From Solea solea (Eukaryota > Chordata > Actinopteri > Pleuronectiformes > Soleidae): 64,000 nt of DNA. Made by a program: the position numbers and the translations under genes. Shown here piece by piece: positions 26,680 through 38,700 of the stretch (position 1 is its first letter; each line of letters opens with the position of its first letter). The notes beneath the pieces are model-generated. The model was not told the origin of the DNA, did not search any database, and saw only the letters and a list, made by a program, of their open reading frames with translations. The stretch is from NCBI RefSeq assembly GCF_958295425.1, contig NC_081149.1, positions 7,569,654 to 7,633,653 of the forward strand, read 5' to 3'.

Positions 26680-29330
26680 TGTGCAGACATTAGATGACAT
26701 GTTCTCCTTCCCACCTGAGCCAGCACACAATCCAATAACCTTCGGTCATCACTGGCCTTGTCATTTTGAACGAGTACAAAGGAAAGGAAAAAAAAATCCC
26801 CATCATCTACGAACAAAGCATGGACGACTGTGTCGAGATGAGTCTCCCGGGATGTACACACACTCCCGCTCCACGGTGTCTCTGTGTGCTTTCCTTAAGA
26901 GGGTGCGTTTGATCCCGAGGTCACTCCTGCAGAGGGAAGGCGACGTGCTGGGTCAAAGGTCAAGGAATCTCCAATCTTAATCTTCACAGATTGGTCATGA
27001 ATGATGACTGACTTTACCCTTTTGCCCTTGTGACCTTTATTTTGGACTTCTTATTATTTAACCCCGTCTGTTCCCCTTATTACATTTGTATTACTTTTAC
27101 TCATGTTTGAAAAAGACCTAGTGATTCTCCAGGATAAGTTACTTCCATTGAACTATTTTAATAATTGAATAAATGACAGAATTGATTTGGTTTGCTGATG
27201 AAAAGGCTTTTTTTTTTTTTTTTTTACAAGTTGTTTATTAATGTTGTCTTTTTTTGGTCGCCCATATCACACAGCAAAAAAATAAAAATATTATATAATA
27301 TATAATAAATTAAATTATTTCAGACGGCAAATTCAAATTTACATACAATCTTTATTCAAGGTTATAGACATCTCCCAATGGTATAATCCAATAAACAGCA
27401 ACACAGGCATTTTACAATTCCAAGGACAAATAATTCACTTGTACAATAACAAACTCAAGGTGTTTTTTTGGCCCGTTGAAGAAACGTTTCACCAGCTGAC
27501 GCCTCGAGATGAAGCTGGCACACCACGAACCACAGACTCGGTCAACAATACTTTTTTTATTCGAAACACTTTGAAATAAAACGTGTCGATGATAATCGGT
27601 TCATTCACAGTCTGACGTGTGAGTGTTTTTTTTTTTATTTTATGAAATGTTTTAGGACATGAAAACGATGATAAAATACTATGAATTTAAAATACTCACC
27701 TAAAACTTGAACATTTACTCAACCAATACTGGACCTTTTACAATACTGTGAGCGAACACAGACGATTCCAGACTCTGAAAATATCTTATCTGTCTTTATC
27801 TGCCTATAATCAATTCTATATATAATGTTCTTAGTTTGATTTGAGGTGACTGAGGTGTGAGGTTGCTTTTTTAATTCATTTGGACAACCTCATAGGCACA
27901 GAATTACAATACTGAAAAATAAAGTATATGTCAATTCATTGACCTGTAAACCATTTATATTAGTTAAGATTTTGCATTTCAAGAATGGAGCAAGAATAAA
28001 GTGTGTGTGTGTTTTTTGCATTTTGAAATTTTAAAAGTTTCAAGTTTTGTGAATACACTTGAAATGTCAAGAAGATTATTTTCTGCATTTAAAAGTCTTT
28101 AAAATGTTGAAATGTCCACAACAAACTGAACTCCTCTGGTTCAACAAATCCAGATTGGGATGGATTATAATGTCCATGCAAGAAATAATCCATTTTGTAG
28201 AGGAAATCTTCAGCACTGACATAAGACGATAGTAGACTTCAAGTTTATACTAATTCTCACCTTTTTGACTTAATATGCAAAACAAACTTGTTTTAATTTG
28301 CCTTAATCTTACATCTTCTGCACAGTGACGTGTTCATTTTGCAACTCTGGAAACGAAGAACATTTCCTTCAACTGACAAATAAACCACTTAAAAATAATA
28401 ATACGTTGTTGTTGTTGTTGTCGTGAACGTGGAGAAGATGGAGAGTGATTTTTTTTTTCTTCTTCTTCTTTTTTAGTGAAAATACTGACAAAACACATTC
28501 AATGTCAAACATGAAGGCAAGTGTTGTTCAGACCATCTGAAAAGTCTCCTCGCTCCTGTTCACGTGCGACAGGTTGAACGATCCCTGTGATGCAGCACAC
28601 TCTCCAGGCAGGCATAGATATGTTTTTTTCTTTTTTATACTTATTTATTTATTTATATATATATATATACGTATATATTTTAATTTTTTGTTGTTGTTGC
28701 GTGCTTTATCCTCACGACTCCACGGGGGGGGGCGGGGGGGAACGACAAAGCACGACACAAGCAGCTACTGTAAAGATACATCACGATCAAAATGCTGTCG
28801 GTGTGAAAGTTGTCATGACCTGCTACAGTGTTTTCTTCTCTACACACATCTACGATGACTGCGGCGTGACCCTGTTGGTTTTTGTCTGAAACGATGTTTT
28901 GTCTTGAATCAAAAATTCTTAAAAAGCCGTCGTTTGTCGTGAACGCTGACAGAAAACAGTTGTTGTGACCTGCTGCTCCCTCATCTGCTCACGTGTTTAC
29001 TAATTGTAAACATGAAGCTACATTTTTTAATCTGCAAGGGCCAGTTTCCTAGAGAGATATAAAGGTTTGTCCAGAATGAGATGGCATTTTTAACCACTTT
29101 GACGAGGAGTACATTTGGATTTATGGGTAAATAACAGCTAATGTTAGCAATTGTAAGTTCCAGCTGTTATGACATTAAATATCTCATTAAAATGTAATCT
29201 ATCAAACAAAAAAAACACCTGAAGCTGCCGTACATAATTTCCGTTTTTGTAACATCCCCTGAAAATTAAGAAACATGGTAGCTACGGTGATACAGTATTT
29301 AAAATGATTCTACACTTATACGAATATACT
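26680..29330. other. Non-coding AT-rich flank
   Basis: No gene recognised. Notable are a T run at 27,208-27,225, TTTATT words (minus-strand AATAAA) near 27,234, 27,347 and 27,550, and (TTTA)n/(TA)n near 28,636-28,675. It could hold the far end of a long baiap3 3' UTR, but nothing proves this. Confidence 0.35.
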
Positions 29331-29339
29331 TATATGAGG

Positions 29340-29450
29340 TAGTACATAAGCTCTTTAAGACCTATACTACAACCAGTCACCAGGGGGCGACTGAGATGGT
29401 TTGGCTGCCATCATCCATCCATCTTTACAGTCTACAGGAAAGAAAAAAGT
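29340..29450. repeat. Dispersed repeat fragment; sister of 38,130-38,345
   Basis: GTCACCAGGGGGCGACTGAG matches GCCACCAGGGGGCAACTGTG at about 38,215-38,235. Confidence 0.5.
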
Positions 29451-29828
29451 CAAATTTATAATCACACTGCCTAAAAAATGTTTTTATTGACACAAATGTT
29501 GTGCTTAAATGACGACATTTAGAAGATTTCATACTAATATTGACATTTGTGCTTTTAAAAAACTGTGAACTGCCCTAGATTTGAACATTTTCATGGTTTA
29601 ATTTAAATTCTAACTAGGAAAGGAGCCCTTCAGACTTGCTACGATTCACATCAGCTCGACAGGTCACGGCTACTCTATTTTTTTCTTTTTCTTTTGAGTT
29701 TTTGCTTATTGACGTTTCAGTTACAGGTTGTGTGTGTTTTCTTTTTTCCCTCCGCAGTGATCAAGTAAAGACCTTTCAGTCACAGACGAGAAAGCTGGTG
29801 TTAAATTATGTCTGCCAGTCCAATGAGA

Positions 29829-29830
<2 letters not shown>

Positions 29831-29902
<72 letters not shown>
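29831..29902 (+). repeat. (TGC)24 / CAG trinucleotide repeat, uninterrupted
   Basis: Twenty-four perfect TGC units on the plus strand, CAG/GCA on the minus strand. The open frames crossing it (polyalanine, polycysteine, polyserine) begin and end in ordinary non-coding sequence, so I do not treat it as coding. It lies 2.7 kb beyond the baiap3 stop. Confidence 0.95.
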
Positions 29903-30100
29903 AGGCACAGGCAGCCAAATGCTGCCTTTCCCCTTAAGTATAATTATGCCACAGCACAGGTTCATTATGCTTCTCCTTTCTCTTCACCTCCAGAGATTTA
30001 AAACCCACAGCGAGCCTTGAAATGTATACGATGTGCGTGAATAAGTTGCATTAACAAAGGCTTTGCCAAGTTTTATGGTCGTTTCCCACCGAATTTCTGC

Positions 30101-30144
30101 ACATATATATATATATATATACTGTATATATATATACATACATA
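30101..30144 (+). repeat. (TA)n microsatellite
   Basis: TA run broken by one CTG. Confidence 0.9.
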
Positions 30145-30149
30145 ATAAA

Positions 30150-31085
30150 GTTTCTTTCATCAGCAGCATAGACGCAAGAAAGAGAAGTCACTAAAATTAA
30201 GTATAAATTTGAACTCTGTATCAATTAAGTTTGGTTATTTACACTACATAATAAATGAAATAATATATAATATTATATAATATATAATATTTTTTTGTGT
30301 TTTCACAGTATGATACCCAAATTAATGAAATAAAATAACAACTTCAGCTGCAATTTCCTCAATTCCACGACATCATTTTGAAATAAATTGCCAGGGCACA
30401 CTTACAAAAACGAGATTTTTAATCTCAATGCCAGTTTTTCCTGGTTAAATTAACATTAAATCAAATGTAATTAATGTGAGAGAACTACAACTCTGCATAC
30501 ATGTTTTTATAATTCTGATTTTCTATACCAGATACAGTGCTTAACAAATGTATTAGATCCAAAGTCACAGCTGCTCTAAACTGACAGCATTGGTAATAAT
30601 CAGAAATCATTTCTTTATGTTTCTGTAAACGTTAATACACCAGTAAGTAATGCTAAAATACAAAAATGATGATTGTTATCCGTGAATGTTCAAACTGACT
30701 GTTTCATAAAAAATAAACCCCAGAACAAATGTGAAGCATGTTATTATTTCTTGATTAAGATGTGAAATTATAGTTATTTACTTGCATCCCTGAGGAGACA
30801 GATTAGTTTTAGTGGTTGAACGTTAAGCTTGATTAATCTCCGCCTCACATTTGAGAATAAAATAAGGTGAATTCAGTTTGTTATTCGCCAAAAAAATAAC
30901 ACCATTTTTATGACGGGTGATCTCATACATTTGTTATTCACTGTATTTTATATTTTGATCTCTTCCACTTTATCCAGTGTGTTTGTGTCTGTGTGCGTTA
31001 TCACGTTTGTTCACCTGCTACAGACGGTTACTAACTACTCGTTACCTCTGACAGAGAAGAATCTTTGCTCAAAGTGAGATCACAC
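30150..31085. other. Non-coding AT-rich flank
   Basis: Nothing recognised; no long open frames. Confidence 0.4.
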
Positions 31086-31087
31086 GC

Positions 31088-31800
31088 TGTCCTTGATGAC
31101 ACCCAGCGCTTTTTATCCAGCTCGCCAAACTCCACACTCCCACCCCGTCTCCCTCACCGACTGCTTATCTGAAATAAAATCCTGGTTCACTTCTAACTCC
31201 CTCAAATGAAACACTGATAAAACAGAAATCCTCGTTCTCTCCACATTATCCAAAGTTGACAGTTTTTCCCTCGCCATTGACAGCTCCTCCGTTTCCCCCC
31301 CTCCCCTCTGGGTTAAGAGTCTGGGTGTCATCACCCGCATATTTCCATCTTTGTCACAATATTAATGGACTCCGCCCTTCCCTAACACCCCCATGCAACT
31401 TCAGTCCTTGTTCACAGCCTCGACTGTAACGCTCTCCTCTCTGGTCTCCCTCACAAATCCCTCCATAAAATTCAACTGGTCCAGAATTCAGCTGCCCCGC
31501 ATCGTCATCAGAACCCCCTTTATTCCAGCACATGACTGGCTCCCGGTCAATCCCAGAATTCAATTCAAAATCCTCCTGTATGCTTTCAAGTCCATCCACA
31601 ACCTCACCCCTCCGTATCTCTCTGACCTTCTCCGACCTTCTCCACCTCACTGTACCCTGCGCCCGCCTCAGCACCAGAGCTTTCAGCCGCTCTGCTCCCC
31701 ATCTCTGGAATTCACTCCCACCATACATCCGCGACTCTGAGTCTCTGCCCCTCTTTAAATCCAGTATCAAAACCCTCTCCATAAACAGAGTCAAGATAAG
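31088..31800 (+). mobile_element. L2-like LINE fragment, reverse-transcriptase C-terminal part
   Basis: Begins at the catalytic RT block, reading LDDTQRFLSSSPN (normally YADDTQLY), followed in shifted frames by [83 protein letters not shown] and LPLFKSSIKT. At least two frameshifts and an in-frame stop. Opposite in strand to baiap3 and 0.8 kb past its stop. Confidence 0.9.
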
Positions 31801-32499
31801 ATGTCACTAAGGTGTCTGGAGAGATGCTCAAGTCACAGACTGCTGTCAGGTGGAAAGAGAGAAGTGAGGAGGAGTTAAAAGAATATTGGTTCTTTGGTCA
31901 CAGGCTTTTTCAAAGACCAGTGTGAAGAGTCAAAATGAACCCGAGCTGTGGCGTCTGCCTGCAGGCCTGTGTTCCACTGACTGCTGATCTGTCAGACGTA
32001 AAAAACACCCACTCTCACAAAGAGAATTTCCCCTGCAAACTGTGTCACTTCTTTGTCACAGTAGGTTTTAAATTCACAGCTTTTTTTGTTGGCGGTAAAC
32101 AACGACGATTTGTTTCGTTTTTTTTCACATTCTACTAAAGTATCTCCGTCGTCATCATCATCATCATCATCATCGTGAGGAACATGAATCTGTTAAACAC
32201 CCGCCCGCGACTAATGAGCATAATCTGAGGTAAAGACTTTGACTCAGCACAATTGGATATGTAAGCTACTTCCACAAAATAGTTCTAAAATGTGAATTCT
32301 ATCATAATAAAGATCGTACAACAAATAGAACATTACCTTGTTACCAAAAAAATATAGACTAGTAACATTTAGGATCGTCTAAGTTCTAAAATAGAGTCTA
32401 AGTTGAGACAGCGTCGGGTTGCACAGTGACAGGATGTTCTTTTCGCAGTTGGAAAACCTCAGCGGTTTCCTTTTTCTTTGTCTTGTTTTGGTGTAATTA
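31801..32499. other. Between LINE fragment and baiap3 proximal 3' UTR
   Basis: No recognisable element apart from a (CAT)n run at 32,152-32,174. If baiap3 uses a distal poly(A) site, this is 3' UTR. Confidence 0.4.
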
Positions 32500-32634
32500 C
32501 CCAACAAACAATAACATCGGGGGGGGGGGGGGGGTAAATAAATAAATAAATATTGTAAACATCGTACCGGTACAAAAAGCACAGGTTGCAAGACGAGGTC
32601 AGGAAACACGGACACGGGGCAGCGCTGATGGATT
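32500..32634 (-). other. baiap3: Proximal 3' UTR of baiap3 with AU-rich element and C tract
   Basis: Read on the minus strand, the DNA after the stop contains TATTTATTTATTTA, an AU-rich-element-like motif, followed at once by a 16-base C run. A close canonical poly(A) signal was not found; AATAAA on this strand occurs near 31,519 (inside a LINE fragment), 29,482 and 27,347. The 3' end is therefore undetermined. Confidence 0.5.
32519..32551 (+). repeat. G16 tract followed by (AAAT)n
   Basis: Sixteen G then four TAAA-type units, about 85-115 bp past the baiap3 stop. Confidence 0.95.
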
Positions 32635-32738
32635 TCACTCCTCCTCCATCGACTTCTCAATCTCCTTCAGCCTGCGGACAAACTCCTGAGCCTCCCTGTC
32701 TCCGACGCGAGCTTCCAGCATCCTCATGATTGGCTTCT
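32635..32738 (-). CDS. baiap3: baiap3 terminal exon 32 and stop
   Basis: Acceptor CCCTCCAG; the phase of exon 31 selects the first of two overlapping AG acceptors. Encodes the tail REAQEFVRRLKEIEKSMEEE followed by TGA. The tail closely matches the end of mammalian BAIAP3. Confidence 0.97.
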
Positions 32739-35700
32739 CTGGAGGGGAGAGCAAACAGATGAGAGCGCTTCCTACACCTGACACAAATATGACTAGATTG
32801 AATGGCTTTTCATGGTGTATTGGAGAAGTAATTGGAAACCCAGACCTATACACTCCCCCTTCCCCCCGGTCCCCAAAGAAGACAATATTAAATTTGAAAA
32901 GAAAGAATTTCCTGATACAGCCTGGAGCTGCGTTTATGTACCGCTGGGTTTACTGCGAGACAGGTGCAGAATGGCCGGCTGCACGCTCTTCCCGGCTGCC
33001 GAGGCGTTCGGTCTCCCCGGCCAGCAGAAGTCGCTCAGGGGAGCCAGGGCTTCGCCGGCGAAGTCGTTGGTGGAGAGCCAGTCGTAGTCCATCACAGTGA
33101 AGGTCAAGCAGGCAAACCTGTGTCTGTACTGTTCAGGACTGACGTGGCTGGAAAACACAGGAGACAAAAACAAGTCACACTTACAGCTTAGACCACAAAT
33201 CAATGCATTTATGGTTCCATTTCCTTTATGACTCACAAGTAAAAGAGTTCGTCAAACACCGGGTGCAGCGTCTTGAGCTTCACTTGCGTGCGTTGACTCT
33301 TGGCCATGGGGAAGAGGTGGTGAGGACAGAGCTCCACGATGACAAACGGGTCGCTCAGACCTGAGGGAAGAGTTTGAAAGTTGGACGGCAACATTCAAAA
33401 CACCAGGCTGTGTTTGACTCAGACTCACCGTTGGCGTCCAGTGCGATGATATCGGCGGCGTGAAGAATCTCCACCGTCAGTCTCTGTTCTGGAGCATCGT
33501 AGTAGCACTTGACGCTGATCCGACCGTAACGGGTATGTTTGAGTGTTTTCTGCAACATTAAAGTACATCGTATCATTCAGAGTAAAAGCATTTTTACTTT
33601 GAGTCCAGGTCAAGAGCAAGGTTATAAAAATTTCGGGATCGTTTTTAATTCATTTTGACTTTTTGTTTTTGAAATTAGTTCGCTTTTATTCGTTTTTAGA
33701 GCGGGTTTGTTAGTTTTAGTTTAGTTTTTATTTGTTTTTAGTGTTAGCTTTAGGTGCGAGATTCGAAAAGGTGATAATAAGTATTGTGTTTCAGAATAAA
33801 TACACTTCATATGAACCCAGAAGGATTATGTTAGACGAAAACTAAACACATTTTCGCTACAATTTTAGTAAGTCTTTAAACTCGAATTTTTGTTTTTATT
33901 TCACTTCACAAAATATTTTTTTCCATTTCAGCCCTTTAACACCTAAGCCTCAAAATGTCGGTCTTTTGCTCATTTTAACCATAGAAGGACCAGCAAATGT
34001 CCAGTAACTCAGTGCTTTTGCCCATATTTCCAGAATAACTTTCAATATCTGGCAGCTATTTGCACTTTACTGCCATATTAAAATGCTGATTTAACAATTT
34101 AAAACAAAGAAAAACAGTATAAAACATATTTAAAACAACATTTGTCTTTAAGACTCAATGTCCAAAAACAGGCCAAAAAAATGGAAACTTATGTACGGGC
34201 GTTTTTTCCAACTCTCTCCTCTCTGGAGACAAAGACTCGCTGGCTTCCTAAAACCGGGCGAGTGAAATTACCGTAATAACCAAACGTTGGCTTTGACTTG
34301 CGACTTTTTTCCGATGGCGCAAACTCTTCTGCGATACGCTCGGTGTTAAAAAGGTCTTTATTTTCGGTATTTCGTTAACTATCGTGACTTTGGTCGAGAG
34401 ACGGCAAATGTTTCCCTCTCAGATGTAAAAACTACAGAAGTCACAGTGCTGTGCTGTCCAATCAATACTTCTCTGTGGACTCAGGGGCTAAAATGATTGT
34501 CAGGCAGGTGAGATGAAACGCACTTGGTGGGAAATCTTCTCCAGGTAGTACTGTTCAATCAGCTCAAAGGAGGAGCATTTATTCAGCCGCAGCTCCTCGT
34601 CCAGGACCTAAAGCAGCGTGAGGACAGTCGCAAAGGGAAGGAGATGAATGGCACAGTGGGGTGGAGGCACATAAATCCAAACCTGATTGACTGCAACAAG
34701 ACCTACCTTGTAGTCGCCACTCTTCATGTCTTCCAGGGAAAGACGCTGTCCATTAGCGTGGAAAAACTGCAACACCGTCTAAAAAACAGAACAAGAATTC
34801 ATGTAACACTTACTGCTCCAGAGGGTAATAGGTGTTATTCTAAGAAGTCTATCCTTGAGTCCAAGTGCAGGTCTGTACTGTGACATCTCTGGACATTTGG
34901 ATGAATGGATGAATGAACTGACCATGTGAACACATACAGTAATGCCTCAAGACAGCTGACCTACCCAGGGAGGTCAAGGTTAGGGTTAGGGTTAGTCCAT
35001 TTTTACATTTTTAAGATAACACAAACACAAGAATGTGATGGATGAATGGACAGAGATGGATGAAAACATAAACCCACAGGCTCATAGTAACTGTATTTAT
35101 TCAGCGAAAAACAGGTTTGTGAAGTCACAGTGGACCTGGAACTTCTTCTACATCCAAAATCTAAAAAGTTCATTCTTAAATCCGAGTGAATGTTTGTACC
35201 AATTTCAAAGGATTACCTCAAGATGTTCTTAAGATAGCCTTTCACAACAACAATGGTGGATGGATGGTTGATGGATGGTTGATGGATGGATGTGCAAGTT
35301 GACAAAATAATGCCATTGCAGAAGTAAAAAAAGCTCGGAACAAATATATTAATGGAAGGCAAAAAAGTCAGAAATATTTGAAATATCCTACTCACAAGAA
35401 TCGGACGGATGGACGATGAATGGTTGGATGGATGGACGGATGAACGGATGGATGGATGGATGATCAAATGGATCACCATGGCTGTACCTGGTACTAAAGC
35501 ATTTAAAGTTGCATTAGTAGAATGATGTTTCTGCACCGTGGAGACGCGTTTCATCATTTCATTTAGTGATTGCATTGAAGTAGGAGAGCACAATTAATCA
35601 GCCAGTCCGCTGAAAGACAGACTGCAGAGAAACTGTTAATTTTGTTAATGTTGTTAATACAAAAAAACAACATCTCTGTGAGCCAAACTCGGCCCACTCT

Positions 35701-38700
35701 TCTCAACAAGATCAGCTCCAACATTGTCATTCACGAGGGACCTCAGTGAGTCACTGAGCTACTACCTACTGACTCCCCACTCTAATATATGCTAATGATT
35801 GCACGATAGCGGCAAGCATACTGAGCTCATTAAAGGATGATGATGAGGATGATGACAGCAGCAGCAGTGTAGACATACATCTTTTTTATGAAGAAGACTA
35901 CTCTGCCCTGTGGAGTGTGGCATATATTCCCATGTTTCCACACTGCACTGACCTCCACCGTGTACTGGAAGCGGTTGTAGAACTCCACCTGGACGCCTCT
36001 GTTCTCCACGACCGTGTCCAGGATCATTCGCAGGAGCAGCTCCCACATGCTCTGGAGAGCTCTGCGAGGGGCGGCAGACACAACGAGAGGCGTGAGAAGT
36101 TTGTGTTTATTAGCACATCCAATTACACCCCTGTACCCCCCCCGCTCAGCCTTGATAACAGCCGTATAATAATAACCCGCAACGAAATACATGTCTGGGG
36201 GGCGTCACCGCGGCAACGCTCGCATAAACGGTCTCGTTTGATGAGCCGTGACACTTTTTTTTTTACCTCATACTTTTAAAACGGTGATTTATTTTATGGG
36301 CACATCCGTGAGCGGAGCTGGGGTGAAACAGTCAAAATGAAACAGATGTGATGATATTATGATTAAATTCTGCACAGCCTCACGCCAAATATCTCATCTA
36401 AGTCCAGATGTCTTATACTTTCTCCAGGCCTTTGTGCCCTCAGACATTTTGGTGCAATATCTAAGTCAGGGCTCTCAAACTCAAATGACCTGGAGGTCAC
36501 TGAGCATCTAGTCTGGTCAGTCGGGGGCAAAACAGTTCAGTAGAGCTGGGCGATATGATCTTCAAATTATATCCCAATAAGAATATTTGTGACTATATTA
36601 TTCAGATTTTCAAAATAAAAGTGTTTGTTTTTCACAATATTCATGTATTTATGATGCATAATGCCAAAAAACAAAGTATATATGACTATAATGAACTCAT
36701 TGTATCTTCATATTAAGCTGTGTGAAATTGATTGGGGACCCGCATTTGGCCTGCGGGCCGCAGGTTTGAGACCTCTCATCTAAGGAATCTTGAAAATATT
36801 TAAACTAGCAGAGGGGTATTGAGATCCTGGTGCAGCTTTGCCTTTTCCACGTGTACATAAATGGACCTCAGCCTCTATGTGGTTTATTGAATGTTAAAAA
36901 TCTCCTTTAACTGAGTGTTTATTTAACTGACAGCTTTTTTTTCAAGCATAAATATTGTTTTTCACCATTTAGTCTCATGAGCTCCTCCACAATTCCCAGT
37001 CAAAAATGGCCATCATAGAAAATGAAGAGTAATCTTATACGGTATACGACTTCATACATACGCAAGCATTCATTTTCTCATGCTTTTGTACTGAATGTGC
37101 CTTTAGATGTATGGCAACACAGGGAACAAATGAACAATTATAACCATTAGCAGTTGTGTTAATCTGCTCGTTGCACAAAACAAATTGAGACCCACGATAT
37201 AATCACGGGAAAGAGAGTAATTACCTCGTCAGGTTTTCCTTTACAAGGTTTTCAGTGAGAATGAGCATCGTGTCCTGCAGATACTTCATGAGAGGAGACA
37301 CAGCCTGGGAAAAAAGGACAGTGGAAGATATTTCCCTGCAAACACCCACTGCTCTGACAATGAATGAAGAAGAAAGAAGTCAAGGCCTTACGTCGTCATT
37401 GTTGATGGAGTCGGGTGAAAGGCTGATGTGCTGGATGTACCTCCGCAGCTCAGGCATCATCTGCACAGAAGTAACAGTCCCTCACACGCTGTGTTTACGT
37501 ACAGAGTATCGCAGTAGGCAGCAATTCTAGGACACAGTCCATTGACAACAATATCAATTTTACCTCACAGGACGCAGGAGGTGCTGCTCTACTTCTGCCT
37601 CCGTCTGAAAGTTTTTAAACCTGAATGACAGCTTTCAAACACTGTAGTCACAAAATAAAAGTAAGGGTTGGAGGCAGCAGCAGACTGAAATCACTGTAAT
37701 TGTAAATGGACTCAGGTGAGGAGGAGTGAGTGGTTCACAAAGTGACAGAAACCTTTTATTTTCCTGCTCAGACGACTGTTTAAAAACCACGTAAAGCACC
37801 GAACATGTTCTTAAGACTTCATCGACTAAAAAGGTCCAGTGTGTAATAATTAGGGACATCTAGTGGTGAATCTGCACACTGCAACCAACGACAAACAACA
37901 AAAATCCTCTCGCTTCCTTTTCTTAATTTTGAATCAGGTTTATAAGGCGCTTGCCTTATGTCCATAAAGTACATATATTATTCTCATGCTGTGAAGTTTC
38001 ATTTGAAAGTGATTGTATACACTCATACCTACATACTTATAGGTAGTATATTAAAAATGTTACAAACGGGACCATAATGCTGACAATCATTTTATTTATT
38101 TATAATAAGTGAGCCTTTTTTGAGCGGCAAAAGCATAGACCGTATATTAAAAAGATGGACTTACGTTTTCCAGTTTGCCAGTGAAGCTAATAAGGAAGTG
38201 AGAATATACCGAATAGCCACCAGGGGGCAACTGTGGGGGTTACAAAAAAGAACTCGGAAAATGGAGCTACCTCCCTCTTTTTAACAAAAAGTTAATGGTC
38301 TCAGTAGCTCGTTTCAGATCTTCTTCAATAGAACACGATGTCAAATTTGTAACTTATGTTTCAACTGAAAGGAACATTTGACATAAACCCATAATTGACA
38401 GCTAGTACTGTCCAATAGAAGCCTGGTTGCTAGTGATGTAGTACTCGAGATTGGTCTTTTTGAAGGTCTCGGTCTCGTCTCGGAATCAAATGCATTTTTA
38501 CTCGGTCTTGTCTCGGCCTCAGACAAAGCGGACTCGGGATTTTATCTGAATCCAGAGTCTCACTGAACTCCCCCCCACACACACACCTGCGTCTCAGCAC
38601 AGCGAGGGTGCAGATCAAAGTCAGCTGTATCTAACACACTGACAAAGTGTAAGTACCTCATTCCACGTAACATGAAGTCACTGCCAGCAGAAACCTCACA

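Noticed and set aside
29636..30020. Polycysteine, polyalanine and polyserine frames over the CTG tract
   Set aside because: All three readings result from the trinucleotide repeat; flanking residues match no protein.
32726..33100. Plus-strand frames of 91-124 codons
   Set aside because: Antisense shadows of baiap3 exons 31 and 32.
35213..35593. 126-codon minus-strand frame rich in HPS and SSI
   Set aside because: Made by the GGAT array; low complexity.
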